Source: Durusdinium trenchii
Lineage: Eukaryota > Sar > Dinophyceae > Suessiales > Symbiodiniaceae
Direction: 5' to 3'
Assembly: GCA_963970005.1 (NCBI GenBank)
Contig: CAXAMN010006602.1
Location: 108,506-172,505, forward strand
Length of the DNA stretch: 64,000 nt
Shown: in pieces, positions 39,500 to 50,000 of the stretch
Layout of the letters: every line of letters begins with the position of its first letter
How positions within the stretch are numbered: the stretch's first letter is position 1
Translations under genes and position numbers: made by a program
Notes under the pieces: generated by a model
Told to the model about the DNA's origin: nothing
Databases searched by the model: none
Seen by the model: the letters and a program-made list of their open reading frames with translations, nothing else

Positions 39500-40774
39500 A
39501 TGGCCACATATATCAACTATGGTGAGGGAGAAGATGATGCTATTGTGCAGGGTGCCGAGTGGCTGCAAAGACTCTTGCTACAGCAGCAAGGGCAAGAAGC
39601 AGAGAGAGCATTCACTGAGAGATTCAAGAAAGACTTCAAGGATGCTCAAGAAACGAGCAAGAGGTACGACTATGGTCCAGTCTTCGATTTGCTTGTTGAG
39701 CATAGCAAGACTTTGTTCTCAGCCATTCCAGAGAATAAGCCAGAGGAGCGGCTGAAGGAAATTGAGAGCTTCTTTGCCCTGATTTTGAGCATGCTGCTCC
39801 TGTTGGAGGATGCTAGCCATTTGGACAGAGCCACCACGCAACTATGTGATCTGTTCAGCGCGGACACTGAGCAGCAGCCTGAGCTGCGATTACGACTGCT
39901 CATGATGCTGTACAACACCTTCAACAACCCAGCGGTTGAGTTCAGGTACCGAGTTTTCAAGTACACTTTGGACTTTGCAGCTAGGGCCGACATGTTCGAC
40001 CAGGTTCTTCCCTACCTTGACTACTTGGAGTCTTGGATGGCTGATTGGGATGCCTACCTGAAGATGGAGGACAAGCGGGAACTGTATGCAGACATCTCCA
40101 AGTACATGAGGACATATGGAAAGAAACAGGAGGCCTTCCAGTACTTGAAGATGTATCATAGCCTTTTTCAGGGTGAGGCCACCGATGCGTTGACCAAACC
40201 CGAGGTTGCAGACCAGACGATTCAGCTCATCAAGGATGCCATTACCCTTCCTGTGAACATTCAATTTGATGACCTCCTGATATTGGACAGTGTGAAGGCC
40301 TTGAAGAGCACCAAACAGGGTGCCTTAGTGACACTGTGTGAGGTCTTCCTCTCTGGGACTGTGGATGATCTCAAGGAGTTTCAGAAAAAGCATGGAAAGA
40401 CTTTTGATGAGCATGGTCTCAACTTCCAGGAAGCCATGTCCAAGATTCGCCTCTTGACCTTGGCCACAATGGCCAGAGGACAGTGTGAATTGCCTTTGGA
40501 TGAAATTGCCAAGCAGATTCAGGAGAGCCCCAGTGGTGTAGAGCCTTGGGTCGTCCGTGCCATCTCGGAGGGGGTCATCGATGGGCGCATCGACCAGTTG
40601 AACCGGAAGGTGCTCGTGAAATCCGCCTTCCTGCGAAAATTTGAGAAGGAGGAGTGGAACTTTCTCGACTCCAAGCTCTCTCAATGGATTGACAACTTGG
40701 AAGAGGTGATCAAGTTCCTCGGCGAGCAGAAGATTAAGACCGAGGATCCTCGATTGCCTGTAGAAAAGGCATGA
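39500..40774 (+). CDS. eIF3m: Eukaryotic translation initiation factor 3 subunit M (PCI domain)
   Basis: A single uninterrupted frame of 424 residues starting MATYINYGEG. The start at 39500 is the first ATG in frame. Its features fit eIF3m (about 375 residues in man): an all-helical N-terminal half with LLEDASHLDRATTQL and LRLLMMLYNTFNN, then YLESWMADWD, and a C-terminal PCI domain about residues 230-390 ending with a winged-helix stretch (VEPWVVRAISEGVIDGRIDQ, then SAFLRKFEKEEWNFLDSKL). The LRLLMMLYN and FLRKFEKEEW blocks match the eIF3m/CSN7-like family. It binds the 40S ribosomal subunit as part of the eIF3 octameric core. Unlike every other identified multi-domain gene here it has no intron. 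Confidence 0.92.
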   Translation: MATYINYGEGEDDAIVQGAEWLQRLLLQQQGQEAERAFTERFKKDFKDAQETSKRYDYGPVFDLLVEHSKTLFSAIPENKPEERLKEIESFFALILSMLLLLEDASHLDRATTQLCDLFSADTEQQPELRLRLLMMLYNTFNNPAVEFRYRVFKYTLDFAARADMFDQVLPYLDYLESWMADWDAYLKMEDKRELYADISKYMRTYGKKQEAFQYLKMYHSLFQGEATDALTKPEVADQTIQLIKDAITLPVNIQFDDLLILDSVKALKSTKQGALVTLCEVFLSGTVDDLKEFQKKHGKTFDEHGLNFQEAMSKIRLLTLATMARGQCELPLDEIAKQIQESPSGVEPWVVRAISEGVIDGRIDQLNRKVLVKSAFLRKFEKEEWNFLDSKLSQWIDNLEEVIKFLGEQKIKTEDPRLPVEKA

Positions 40775-42302
40775 ACTTGTGCCGCTGAACACACCTGCGG
40801 ACAAAAACAACGTGCGCTGTTTTGGTGCTTGCACTGCGCATTTATATAGTGTATTACATGGGACACTAGAGTTGCCAGAAGCAAATAGCATCAGATAATC
40901 AGATAGCAAATAGCAGCTTGTCCTGTCAGTCTCCGCAAGATGTGAGCCGGAGGGGTATCAAATGAATGTCATATACCCTGGTTGAACATACCACGCCCTT
41001 CCTTGACAGGCTGGTGCCCTTGCTCCTGAAATAATTACCGAGCTGGACGAGACTAGCCCCGCAGTTAGTGTGAGCCTCAGGCCAACCAAAGCCAGACAGG
41101 AAGCAATATATATTTATACAAGAAGGAAGGAGAGTCGAAGTCCAGCACACATTTCAGAATAGTGTCAGCTTATTCTTTGTTGCTTGAAGTTTCCTTCCCT
41201 GGAAGGGGAACCGTCATCCCAAAGAATTCGATGGTTCGGTTAGCTTGTTTCGAATATACAGTACCTTTCAGGGTTGACGGCTCTGGTGGCCCAGGCCAGC
41301 AATCAATACCACATTGATTCAATACTCGTTAATTCTTCTTTGTCGCCGCCTTTTGAAGTGAATGCCTGCAGTGGCTGAGTGGGAGCGTCGGACGTGAGTC
41401 ACTTAGGGAACACATGTGCCCCCAAGGCAGACGTTCTTCCTGTGCGTCTCTTGGATCACCAACTGCATCCGTGTCTTTAGCTTCACCCGTGACGAGCAGT
41501 TCTTTGACATCCGTGGCTTGGTACCACCGTAACGAGCACGTAGATGTTGGACTCTGTTAGATCTGTTAGACTCAATTTAGACTTGGACATCTTGATGGAT
41601 CTTGGAGTTCGTAGCGTCCTGGCAAGTTAGAGGCCAAGTCCGCCCTGCGGAGAGGAACTCGCATGCCTCCGCAGTTGGGTCAAGGAGAGGTGACCGTCGT
41701 GACCAAGCGCTTGAGATGAGGGGCTGCTTGAGATCAACAAGGGGTTGAACATTGGTGAGATTTCTACGACTGGTGTCCATGGCGTAAGAATAGGTCACAG
41801 GTCCATGCATGTTCTTCATTTTACTGGGCTATTGCTTGGAGTTTGGAAGAAGGTTTTGAGAGGAGCTACTTGCACCGTGCATGCTGTGAGGAGTCAGCTT
41901 CGAAGTGCTGGAAGAGGCAGGGGGGGACAAGGGGGGACTATCAAGCCAGTGCATATTCATGCAGATGTGTGGCAGCAGAGCATAGCTGGGGTCTGCTGAT
42001 CACGTGATCTAGACAAGTCTTGGACGTGTTCGACCTACCAGAAGAGGTTCATGAAGTGCATGCGCCACGCACAAGCACGCCTACAAGCTCTGCACGATGT
42101 ACATGTTCCACACACACCCACACCCACCCATACGTGGGGCCTCAGGACGGTGAGCAAGGCAGGGGTTGCGAGTTGTGCTGAAGGGAGGAACGGAGAGAAA
42201 GATGGAGGAAAGACTTTCAACTTCCATTGCGGACAAGTCGCACTGCCGAAAGATTGAGAGAGTCAGAAAAGCAAACAAGAAAAGAGTGGGAAAGAGATAC
42301 AC

Positions 42303-42333
<31 letters not shown>

Positions 42334-43318
42334 CAGAGAAGAAAAAGGGAAGAGTCCGCAATGTCTAGATGAGGCGGCCAGAGAGTTAAGCCCACTCAGA
42401 GAAAGGGGGGAAGGGTTGCGCACCGGCTTTGATCGCTGTTCTTACTGTGTCGTGACATGTTGAGCAGCTTTCAGGTGGCAACTCGCAGGGGAGGAACTCA
42501 CTGATGAGATCAGCTATGCTTGCGGCCTCAATGCTGCCCATGTAGGCCAATTGTGTCACTGCACAGCACAGGGCGTGATTCACCAAGGTCCAGACAGGGC
42601 ATTATGCGAGGCTGGGAAATCAGCAAGATAAAAGCAAGAAAAGGACCGGTGGCATTTGGAAAAGACGAGCCCCATAGCTGTACACAACAGAGCAGGCTTG
42701 CCGAATGCTCCGGAAAACCAAGTAGGTCAAGAATCAGACGAAAAGGCAAGACATTTACATGGATTTCAATTGGCAAGCACAAGCTCAGGTGATGCCAGCA
42801 GCAGTCTCAGTCTGACGGGCACCGACGGCCCAGTGATGCGGAATGGTCACAAAGCACCACAAAGCGGAACGGTCAGAGCCCTTGCTCAGGCGCAAAACGC
42901 AGTGTTGCTTTGAAGGAACCTTGGCACAAGCACCTGGCGCTGTTGAGCCCGTTATGAAGCCCAAAGTTCCAAGTGGAGCAGCAGTGTGAGTTGTGCAAGC
43001 TAATCCTTTCAGCGTCTAAGAACATGGCCAATGCAGAAGCGATCTTGCGATCACGGTTGACGGAGGCCTTCAAACGTGAGATCCTCAATCCTCAGGATTA
43101 AGGGCACTTCCTACGACTTGCGTTCTGAGTGGATCTTGAGTAGAACAGGGTGATCTTGCCACTAAGGACGCTACCAGGAACAAAGGGCATCGCTACTACG
43201 AGCAAGGACGCTACTAGGGGCTCCTGGCCTTGCTACTAGGAACAGGGACGCTACTAGGAACAAAGGGTGCCGCGTATCAATTCTATTTCTATCAGGTCCG
43301 TGTCCACATTCTGTGCCC
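40775..43318. other. Intergenic, no gene recognised
   Basis: Begins with the presumed 3' untranslated region of eIF3m. It includes a GA microsatellite at 42301-42333 and the CTAGTAG-family repeat at 43161-43270. No supported coding frame was seen. Confidence 0.5.
43161..43270 (+). repeat. CTAGTAG-family repeat, about 2.5 units
   Basis: ACGCTACCAGGAACAAAGGG then CATCGCTACTACGAGCAAGG, ACGCTACTAGGGGCTCCTGG and CCTTGCTACTAGGAACAGGG. Same orientation as 34885-34980. Confidence 0.85.
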
Positions 43319-46300
43319 ATGTCGTCCCATGTCGCAGAGTCCCCCAAGCCTCCAAGGCTTGTCGGATGCCAAAGAACTGCACCGGGACAGTTTGCCTCAA
43401 GCCTTGGGCTTGGTGGGCTGGACAGTGACCAAGGCGACTTGGCGTTCGGAGATCACCAGGAACTCGCCAGGAACAAAGAACAGAAGTCCAGCAAACCCGC
43501 AGCTCAGGAAGTCCAGAGCCTCATAGACGAGGCATACAGGAGCATTTACAAGTCACATGGCTTCATTATCCTTGGAAGTATGGGCAACATGTTTTTCATG
43601 GTACCGCTACTAGTTACTAGTAGCAAGAAGCTAGTAGGTCGGAGGCCATCACTCTTAGGTTGGAGGCCATTGCTACTAGGGTGGAGGCAATCGCTACTAG
43701 TAGCAAGAAGCTAGTAGGGCATGGTCTGATGATCCGACCTTTCAAGTTCAAGTGAGTAAATCGCTGGTGCCTTTCTTGCCTTTCATCGGCCTTGTTTGAC
43801 AATCATTCAGGCTTTCTTGTAAACGTACAGTTGCCCGGGAGTGCCAAGTAGACATAACATTTGTGCGGCGACTTGTACAACGCAGCGAGGTACAACACGA
43901 TCAATCAAAACGAGTTTATGTACTTCTTTGCCAAGTTTCGACAGCTGGAGAAGCAACGAGCTAAAGTGCCTTGTTTGATTGATTTTGTTCTTGGCGGTGC
44001 CAAAGGAAGAAACTATAAGAAACTAGACTCAAGAGATGTAGAGGAGCTCGCAAAAGCTGTACTCTTATGAATAGGAATATGACTTGTGCAGCAACTGCAT
44101 TGGCTACGCACGTCACAACGAAAAACCCTTGGCACCCCTTGGGTCGGTGAGGAAGCCTTCACGGCCTTTGATGCCGATGGCAGTGGGACAATCGATTTTG
44201 AGGAGCTCGGCTCACTCTTCGAGTCCCAGGCCCCGTAGGTCCGTAGGTCCGTAGGTTTCTTCGTGCATGGTTTGCTGGTGGGAGATGTTGTCAGGACATG
44301 TGGTGGGTGGCTCAAAACAATTTGGTTTTAAGGATGTTTTCAACGAAATGTACCATAGGCCATAGGCAATGCTGCGCCATGCGCTCGTTTTGGCTTTTTG
44401 TTGGGAGCTGTTAGGCAAGTGCGGGCCTGGGCAGACAGTTTTGAAGCTTTACCTGTGTGGCTACTTTTTCAAAATCTGTCGCGCTTCCGCAGGGCATTTT
44501 TCCGCTGCACCATGTCATTTTTGAGCTTGCGATGGAGTAACCCTCAGAGTTCATGAGCCGGCTTGTGTCATTTGATGTGTTCCTTCATCAGCAAGCTCGA
44601 ACAGGTTGCCGTATTTTGATCAATTATGCGTCGAGACCGAGGAAGCCTGTGAAGGCAGGCTAGAGGATGGCTTAGACTTCACGGCCTTCCAACGAGCCGG
44701 GAGCCCCAACAAATTTGAAAACCAAAACCGGGTGCCATGTGCTCGCCGGCGGAGGGTGCTTCGGGCGCCTTCAGGTCTTGGAGATTCTCAGAGAAAGACA
44801 GGGCTTTACTCGAGAGGTGCGACGGAGATGCTGGAAATGCCGTGCATTCTTCTTGTCCAAGAGCACAGTTTTGCGCGGGTCTGATCTAACATCTCCAGGG
44901 CTTCTACCCTTTTTTAAAGTGCGAATCAATGGACTCATGAATATGATGACCTGTGGTTGGCAAAGTGTCCTCTCTGAACCAAATATCAGCCGTTCCGCGG
45001 TTTGGGGTTGTCTCTGCACCAGAAAGCTAGAGAAGAGTTGTGGCCTACTTATATAGTTCGTCCGCATCGTGCCCAGGAGCGTGCCTTCTTTGAAGATGTT
45101 TTTGACAAATGCGATGGCGATGGCAGTGGACGCTCGGAGACGCACAGCTGTTGCGCGCTTTGCGTGCGACGCACGTCATGTGTCGATGCCGTTGGGTCAA
45201 CAAACCGATCGGTCATGTTTGATCGCACCAGACATTCGAGGCTCCTTGGATACCTTGGAAGTTGGTCGCGTGCTGGTCACCCTCGGCTACTCCAAGGAAA
45301 TGAAGTTCGAGGAACTCTTGGCAGAGGTTCGTCACAATGCTTGGCTATTTGCGGAATTTGTTCTGCATTTGCCCAAGGTTGAAGCCAACACGCTTTGCAC
45401 AGGTCGATATTCAGCAAACGAATCAGCTTTCCAAGCAGGACTTCTTAGCTGCTCGACTGCCATATTATTGTGGTTCTTTCAAGAGCTTTGTAGATGGGTT
45501 GTCTGAAAGTTGCGTAAGGCTGAGATGCTTTGACTCCAGTGTTGCTTTTCACAAGGTGTTCATGAGGAAGATTCGGGAGAGAGACACAAATTACATCCGA
45601 AACTACTTCAGGCGGGCATATGGGGGACGATGGGCATACTGTTTTATCAATTTTTGCGGATTGGGATTGGGACACGTCACAGCAGTCACAGCAGGCTGAT
45701 GTAAAGGCCCACCGTATCAAGTAGCCGCTTGAATTCCACCATGAGCCAAGTTTTTTGAAGCACACAATTCAAGTAACAGAGTGCTTCCAATGATTTCCCG
45801 AGCCAATCAGAACAGCTGGTTGCTGCCATGCTGAAAGTTCGAAGCTAGGAAGCTTTCGGCATGGGATGGGAGAACGGCATGTAGCGTGTGTGGCTTCGTT
45901 TGGAGATGTGTGCGGGTCGGACAGGGAATGTGATACGGATGGCGAGCCCGGCCTCAATGCGCGAGAAATTGCAACATTGATCCAATCCCTGGGGTATTTG
46001 CCCGACATGGCGTGTACCGTTGCTTGCGATTGGGAATTGGCATGTCAGCAATGAACACTAGCAGATTAGTCAGTGTTGAGAAGAAGTTGTCATGCCATTT
46101 TCCAAGGTATTATTGAAACCCTGCAGCAACTGGATATCGACAATCCAGAGCAGGACGCAGAGACAGGTCTTAACTGTAGACTTGCAGCTCAGTGTCAAGA
46201 ACCCCACCTGGAACCAAACTCTTGTGGGCTTAAAGTTAGACAGTGTCCAAATTCAAGAGAGGGACCTCAACACAAAGTGAAAGTGCACAATATGATGCAT

Positions 46301-46643
46301 GCAGTTTACAAAGATCATCGACGACGACGACGACTACTACTACTCCTGCTGCTGCTACTACTACTGCTGCTACCAACAACTACTGCTACTGCTACTCCTA
46401 CTACTACTACTACTACCACCACTACCACTACTACCGCTGCTGCTGCTGCTGCTACTACTACTACTACTCCTCCTACTGCGAGTGCGACTGCGATTGCGAC
46501 TACCAGTGCTAGTACTAGCCCGTGCAACTGGAGAAGGGTCTGGAACAAACATTTCTGACTTGTTTTGTTGTCCCTTGAGCCTTGGGAGGATTTAGACTTT
46601 GAAGAGGTTTGGCGATTTCTGAAGATCTATCGCCGCCAGTCAG
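43319..46643 (+). CDS. Multi-exon EF-hand calcium-binding protein
   Basis: Firm exons: 44152-44209, 45077-45128, 45241-45326, 45403-45447, 45556-45611, 45925-46013, 46107-46153, 46589-46643. Less sure: a start exon 43319 to about 43560 (MSSHVAESPKPPRL), about 43861-43975 and about 44606-44690. The first EF loop is DADGSGTIDFEE. The last eight splice to a run with the loops DKCDGDGSGSLD, then VDIQQTNQLSKQDF, then ECDTDGEPGLNARE, then DIDNPEQDLDFEE, each followed by a typical helix (EVGRVLVTLGY, LVFMRKIRERD, IATLIQSLGY, VWRFLKIYR). So there are five or more EF-hands, of which at least two loops have the full acidic set. Many dinoflagellate calcium sensors have this layout. Splices use GA, GT and GC donors with AG|G acceptors. 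No further domain was found; the 3' end is open and an exon near 46772 (VAEAKETFKK) may follow. Confidence 0.65.
43605..43718 (+). repeat. CTAGTAG-family repeat, variant units
   Basis: CGCTACTAGTTACTAGTAGC and CAAGAAGCTAGTAGG occur around a GGAGGCCAT(C/T)-type variant repeated about three times. It lies within the first presumed intron of the EF-hand gene. Confidence 0.75.
44232..44257 (+). repeat. Short tandem repeat GTAGGTCC
   Basis: Nearly three copies of an eight-base unit, CCGTAGGT, just after an EF-hand exon. Confidence 0.7.
46315..46510 (+). repeat. Trinucleotide tract in EF-hand gene intron
   Basis: CGACGACGACG then mixed ACT, GCT, ACC and CCT triplets, inside the intron at 46154-46588. 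Composition is close to that of the tract at 1-690. Confidence 0.9.
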
Positions 46644-47028
46644 GCCGGTCATTTTCGCACAGGAAAGGCAACCGAAAGGCTCTCGAAAGAAAGTTAGTCA
46701 GGGGGCACTTCAGTACGCTAAAGAGAAAAGTGGCAAAGACTTGACACGCGCCAGACGGCAGGTCTTACTTTGTCTGCAGTGGCGGAGGCCAAGGAAACTT
46801 TCAAAAAGCCTCTTTCTTGGACTTGTGCGATTTTCATGAAGCGTGGCAGTGGTCATGACAGTAGCTTTGCATAGACCCCTTGGATAAAAAGGGCAATTTC
46901 TGACATTTGGCTCAGGGCATGGTGGTTGCATGATGTTGCAATATGTTGCATGCATCAAGGGCAGGCTGTGCCTGCGTAAGCAAATTTCACAATGATCAAG
47001 ACTGACTATTGACATGTGGGTGTCGCAG

Positions 47029-50000
47029 TTTCAAAAACGGCATACCTCCAGCGCATCTTTGATATGGTGAGAAAGCGAGTGGAAACACGCTTGACAGAAG
47101 CTGGCCTCGCTTGCTTGGTCCAATTTCTTGATGATTGGGGTGTCGAAGAAGTTGAGGACAGTGGCGCTTGGCCATTGGTTTGAGCGTTAAATATCAGTGG
47201 TTTGTCAAGCCAAGGGTTGAGAGCCACCTCATCATGTTTTCTTCATGTGTGAAGGACCTGCTACTCATCACAAAGGAGGATTTGGAAGAGAAGGGCGTGA
47301 AAGTGGTTCCACAGCGAAAATTCCTGAGGCTCCAGGAATCCTTGTCGTCTTCGCACGATCCGCGGGCAGCAGCTTCAGCAGAGCGTCCTCTTCCCAGCTC
47401 TCCGATCAGTCCCATCGTGCCGGAAGCTTCTGACTGGTGCTTCCCCGATCTTGACCAGAACTCGTGGGAGCTTCCAAGCTTTTCAACGGACAGCTCGGAG
47501 AACGAGTTGAAGCAGCTGGCAGAAAAGCCTGGCCGCTTCACTGTTGGGTGTTTCAAGGTTAAAGATGGAGTTCCTAGATTGATCGAGGAACGGGAGCAAT
47601 TCTATCGCCCAGTTCAGTGGAAGCTACGGCCAGAGGATGGTTGGAAATTCATCACCATGGAGTTTCCATCCGAGAGCCCTCAGCTAGAACAACTGGTAGA
47701 ACGATTTCGAGAGAATGGCTTCCCCTATCGTGGCAGATGTTACTTCTTTGTGTCCTCCAGCGACTCGACATTAATCAAGAATCCACAGACATTTTAGGTC
47801 AGGTGATGCACGGTGTAGTAGATTTAAGGGCGGATCCGCCATTAATTTTATAGTCACAGCTTACCACAAGTAGAAAGAGTGTCCTGCGATTTGCTCCCTT
47901 TATTTTTCTGTCTACGCCAACCACGAGATCGGATACTGCCCTTGATAGTTCCCATGTTTCCAAGATGCCTCGAGTTTCTATGTAAATGTGTGTTGAGACT
48001 CTCTTTACAGTAGGGCAGTTTCCGGATTCTAAGAACTTTGCTCAGGCAAGGCAGATGCATACCCACACGGCCCCAGTGCCTGGCTAGCCAGTCCTCCCAG
48101 TGGTGGTCGAGAGCAGATTGACAAGCAGCTCGGCTTTAATACAATTTTCAAGCTCGAGAAAGCTGGTGATGACATACCAAATCCAGGCTTCCGTTGCAGA
48201 GCTCGTGTCAAGCAACTGTTTTCTTCGATGATCGCTTCAATTCCGGTCTGCAAGCTGGAGATAGAAGTCATCGAGGACTTCAAAGATGTGCATGGAGTCA
48301 TTCGAGACGATGGAGGGGGCGAAGCGGATCCAGACATCCTGGAAGCCTTGGCGGTGGCCTCCAAGACATGCCAGCAAGAAGTTGGGTTGTGTCGGTCAGT
48401 GACCGATTCAGGACAAATTAGGTGCGCTGGCTTGAAAGGCATGTTGCTTGGCTCAAAGCGGCTGCAGGGGACACGAAAACTCGTTGTGCCACGGAGCATG
48501 TTGAAGTTTGGAGGGGCAGAATTCTCCCAGGAACACCTTTCCGTGCTGAATTTCAGCAAGATCCGGCCTACTTCTCTTGGCCAGAATGTGATCCTTCGGT
48601 TGGAAGCCTGTGGGTGTGACCCAAAGGTCCTCGTGGAGGAGCAGAAGAGGTTCTTGAGAAAGGTGACTAGGATGGGGCAGGGAGACTTCCGTGAAGGTGC
48701 ATTCCACCAGCTGTACTTTGACAAATATGAAACTGAGGTGGAGGCAGAGACGCAAGGCCATCATGTTCGAGGTTGGAGCAGCAAGACTTACATAGGGACG
48801 TTTCTGGAAATGCTCCTCTCCGGCTTTGACCCATGTCAACACCCTCTATTGGAAGTACTTCTGCGACAAAAGAAGAGAGCCTTGGAGAGGGCCATGAAAC
48901 AGGTGCAGCTTGGAGGGTGTTGGTCTGCTCGTGGCCACCCAGAGCCACAAGGAGAAGGCAATGACCTGGAGCTGACAGACAATGAGATTTTCTTGATGGT
49001 CCCCAGCGAAGCGGAGGACGGGCTTGGGCCTGAGCCGTTTAGCCGTTTTAAGTTGGATCAAGGGCGGGCTCCTAAGGCCTCATGTGGTCTCACGGTTTTG
49101 GCTGTAACTTGCGAAAAAGCTACTAGTAGCGTCCTTGCTCCTAGTAATAAGGCCGGAACCCCGAGTTAGTAGCGTCCTTGCTCCTCGCAGTAAGGCCAGG
49201 AGCCCCTAGTAGCATGCTTGCTCCTAGTAGTAAGGCCAGGAGCCCCTAGTAGCGTCCTTGCTCCTAGTAGTAAGGCCAGGACCCTTAGTTAGTAGCGTCC
49301 TTGCTCCTAGTAGTAAGGCCAGAACCCCTAGTTAGTAGCGTCCTTGCTCCTAGTAGTAAGGCCAGGAGCCCCTAGTAGCGTCCTTGCTCCTAGTAGTAGG
49401 GTCAGGAGCCCCTAGTAGCGTCCTTGCTCCTAGTAGTAAGGCCAGAACCCCTAGTAAGGCCACGAGCCCCTAGTAGCGTCCTCTACCAAGTCCAGAACCA
49501 GCCTGCGCTCTCATGAATCCATACACCAAACTGGGCTCTCATCCCCACAAGTTTACACGAGCAGTGACCCTTGATGCCGGTAATTGCACCAGCACCATTT
49601 ATGTCATTTTCGTCACCGCAACACAATTCCCGTCCACTAGATCTCTAGACCAACTGCTGGTGGACACTATTCCAGGCCTCCAGACACCAGCACTTAGAAT
49701 TGGTATATCATTCTCCGTAAGTTCTTGAGCGGGCGGGCGTTGGCAGAACGCTAAACAGACACATTGACATGTGGCCAACATTTGTTTGTTTGGCCTTTGC
49801 AGGAGATCGGGTGGACTGCGTTGACCGGGCATGTCATTGTCAACTACCTATCTGATCGAGACCCTCACGCTTTGAGGCTGGCTCTTGCCAAGGACTCGCC
49901 GGCTTTGCGTGCCAAATGTGCTCCTGGAGTGCTCTACTTTTCCAAGCAAGGTCGGCCGCTTCAAGTCAACTTGTCTTGGGACTTTGATGGCGATTACTTT

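Noticed and set aside
46315-46595. Poly-Leu, poly-Thr and poly-Tyr frames
   Set aside because: They come from the trinucleotide tract in an EF-hand gene intron.
46589-47156. Single EF-hand plus RdRP fusion gene
   Set aside because: No exon could be found that links the last EF-hand exon in frame with the SAM-like exon, so they are kept apart.
48029-48724. 231-codon - strand frame
   Set aside because: It lies wholly opposite the RdRP exon 3 and is a shadow of it.
49120-49482. CRISPR-like array
   Set aside because: Units are joined with no unique spacers and the setting is an intron of a eukaryotic gene.
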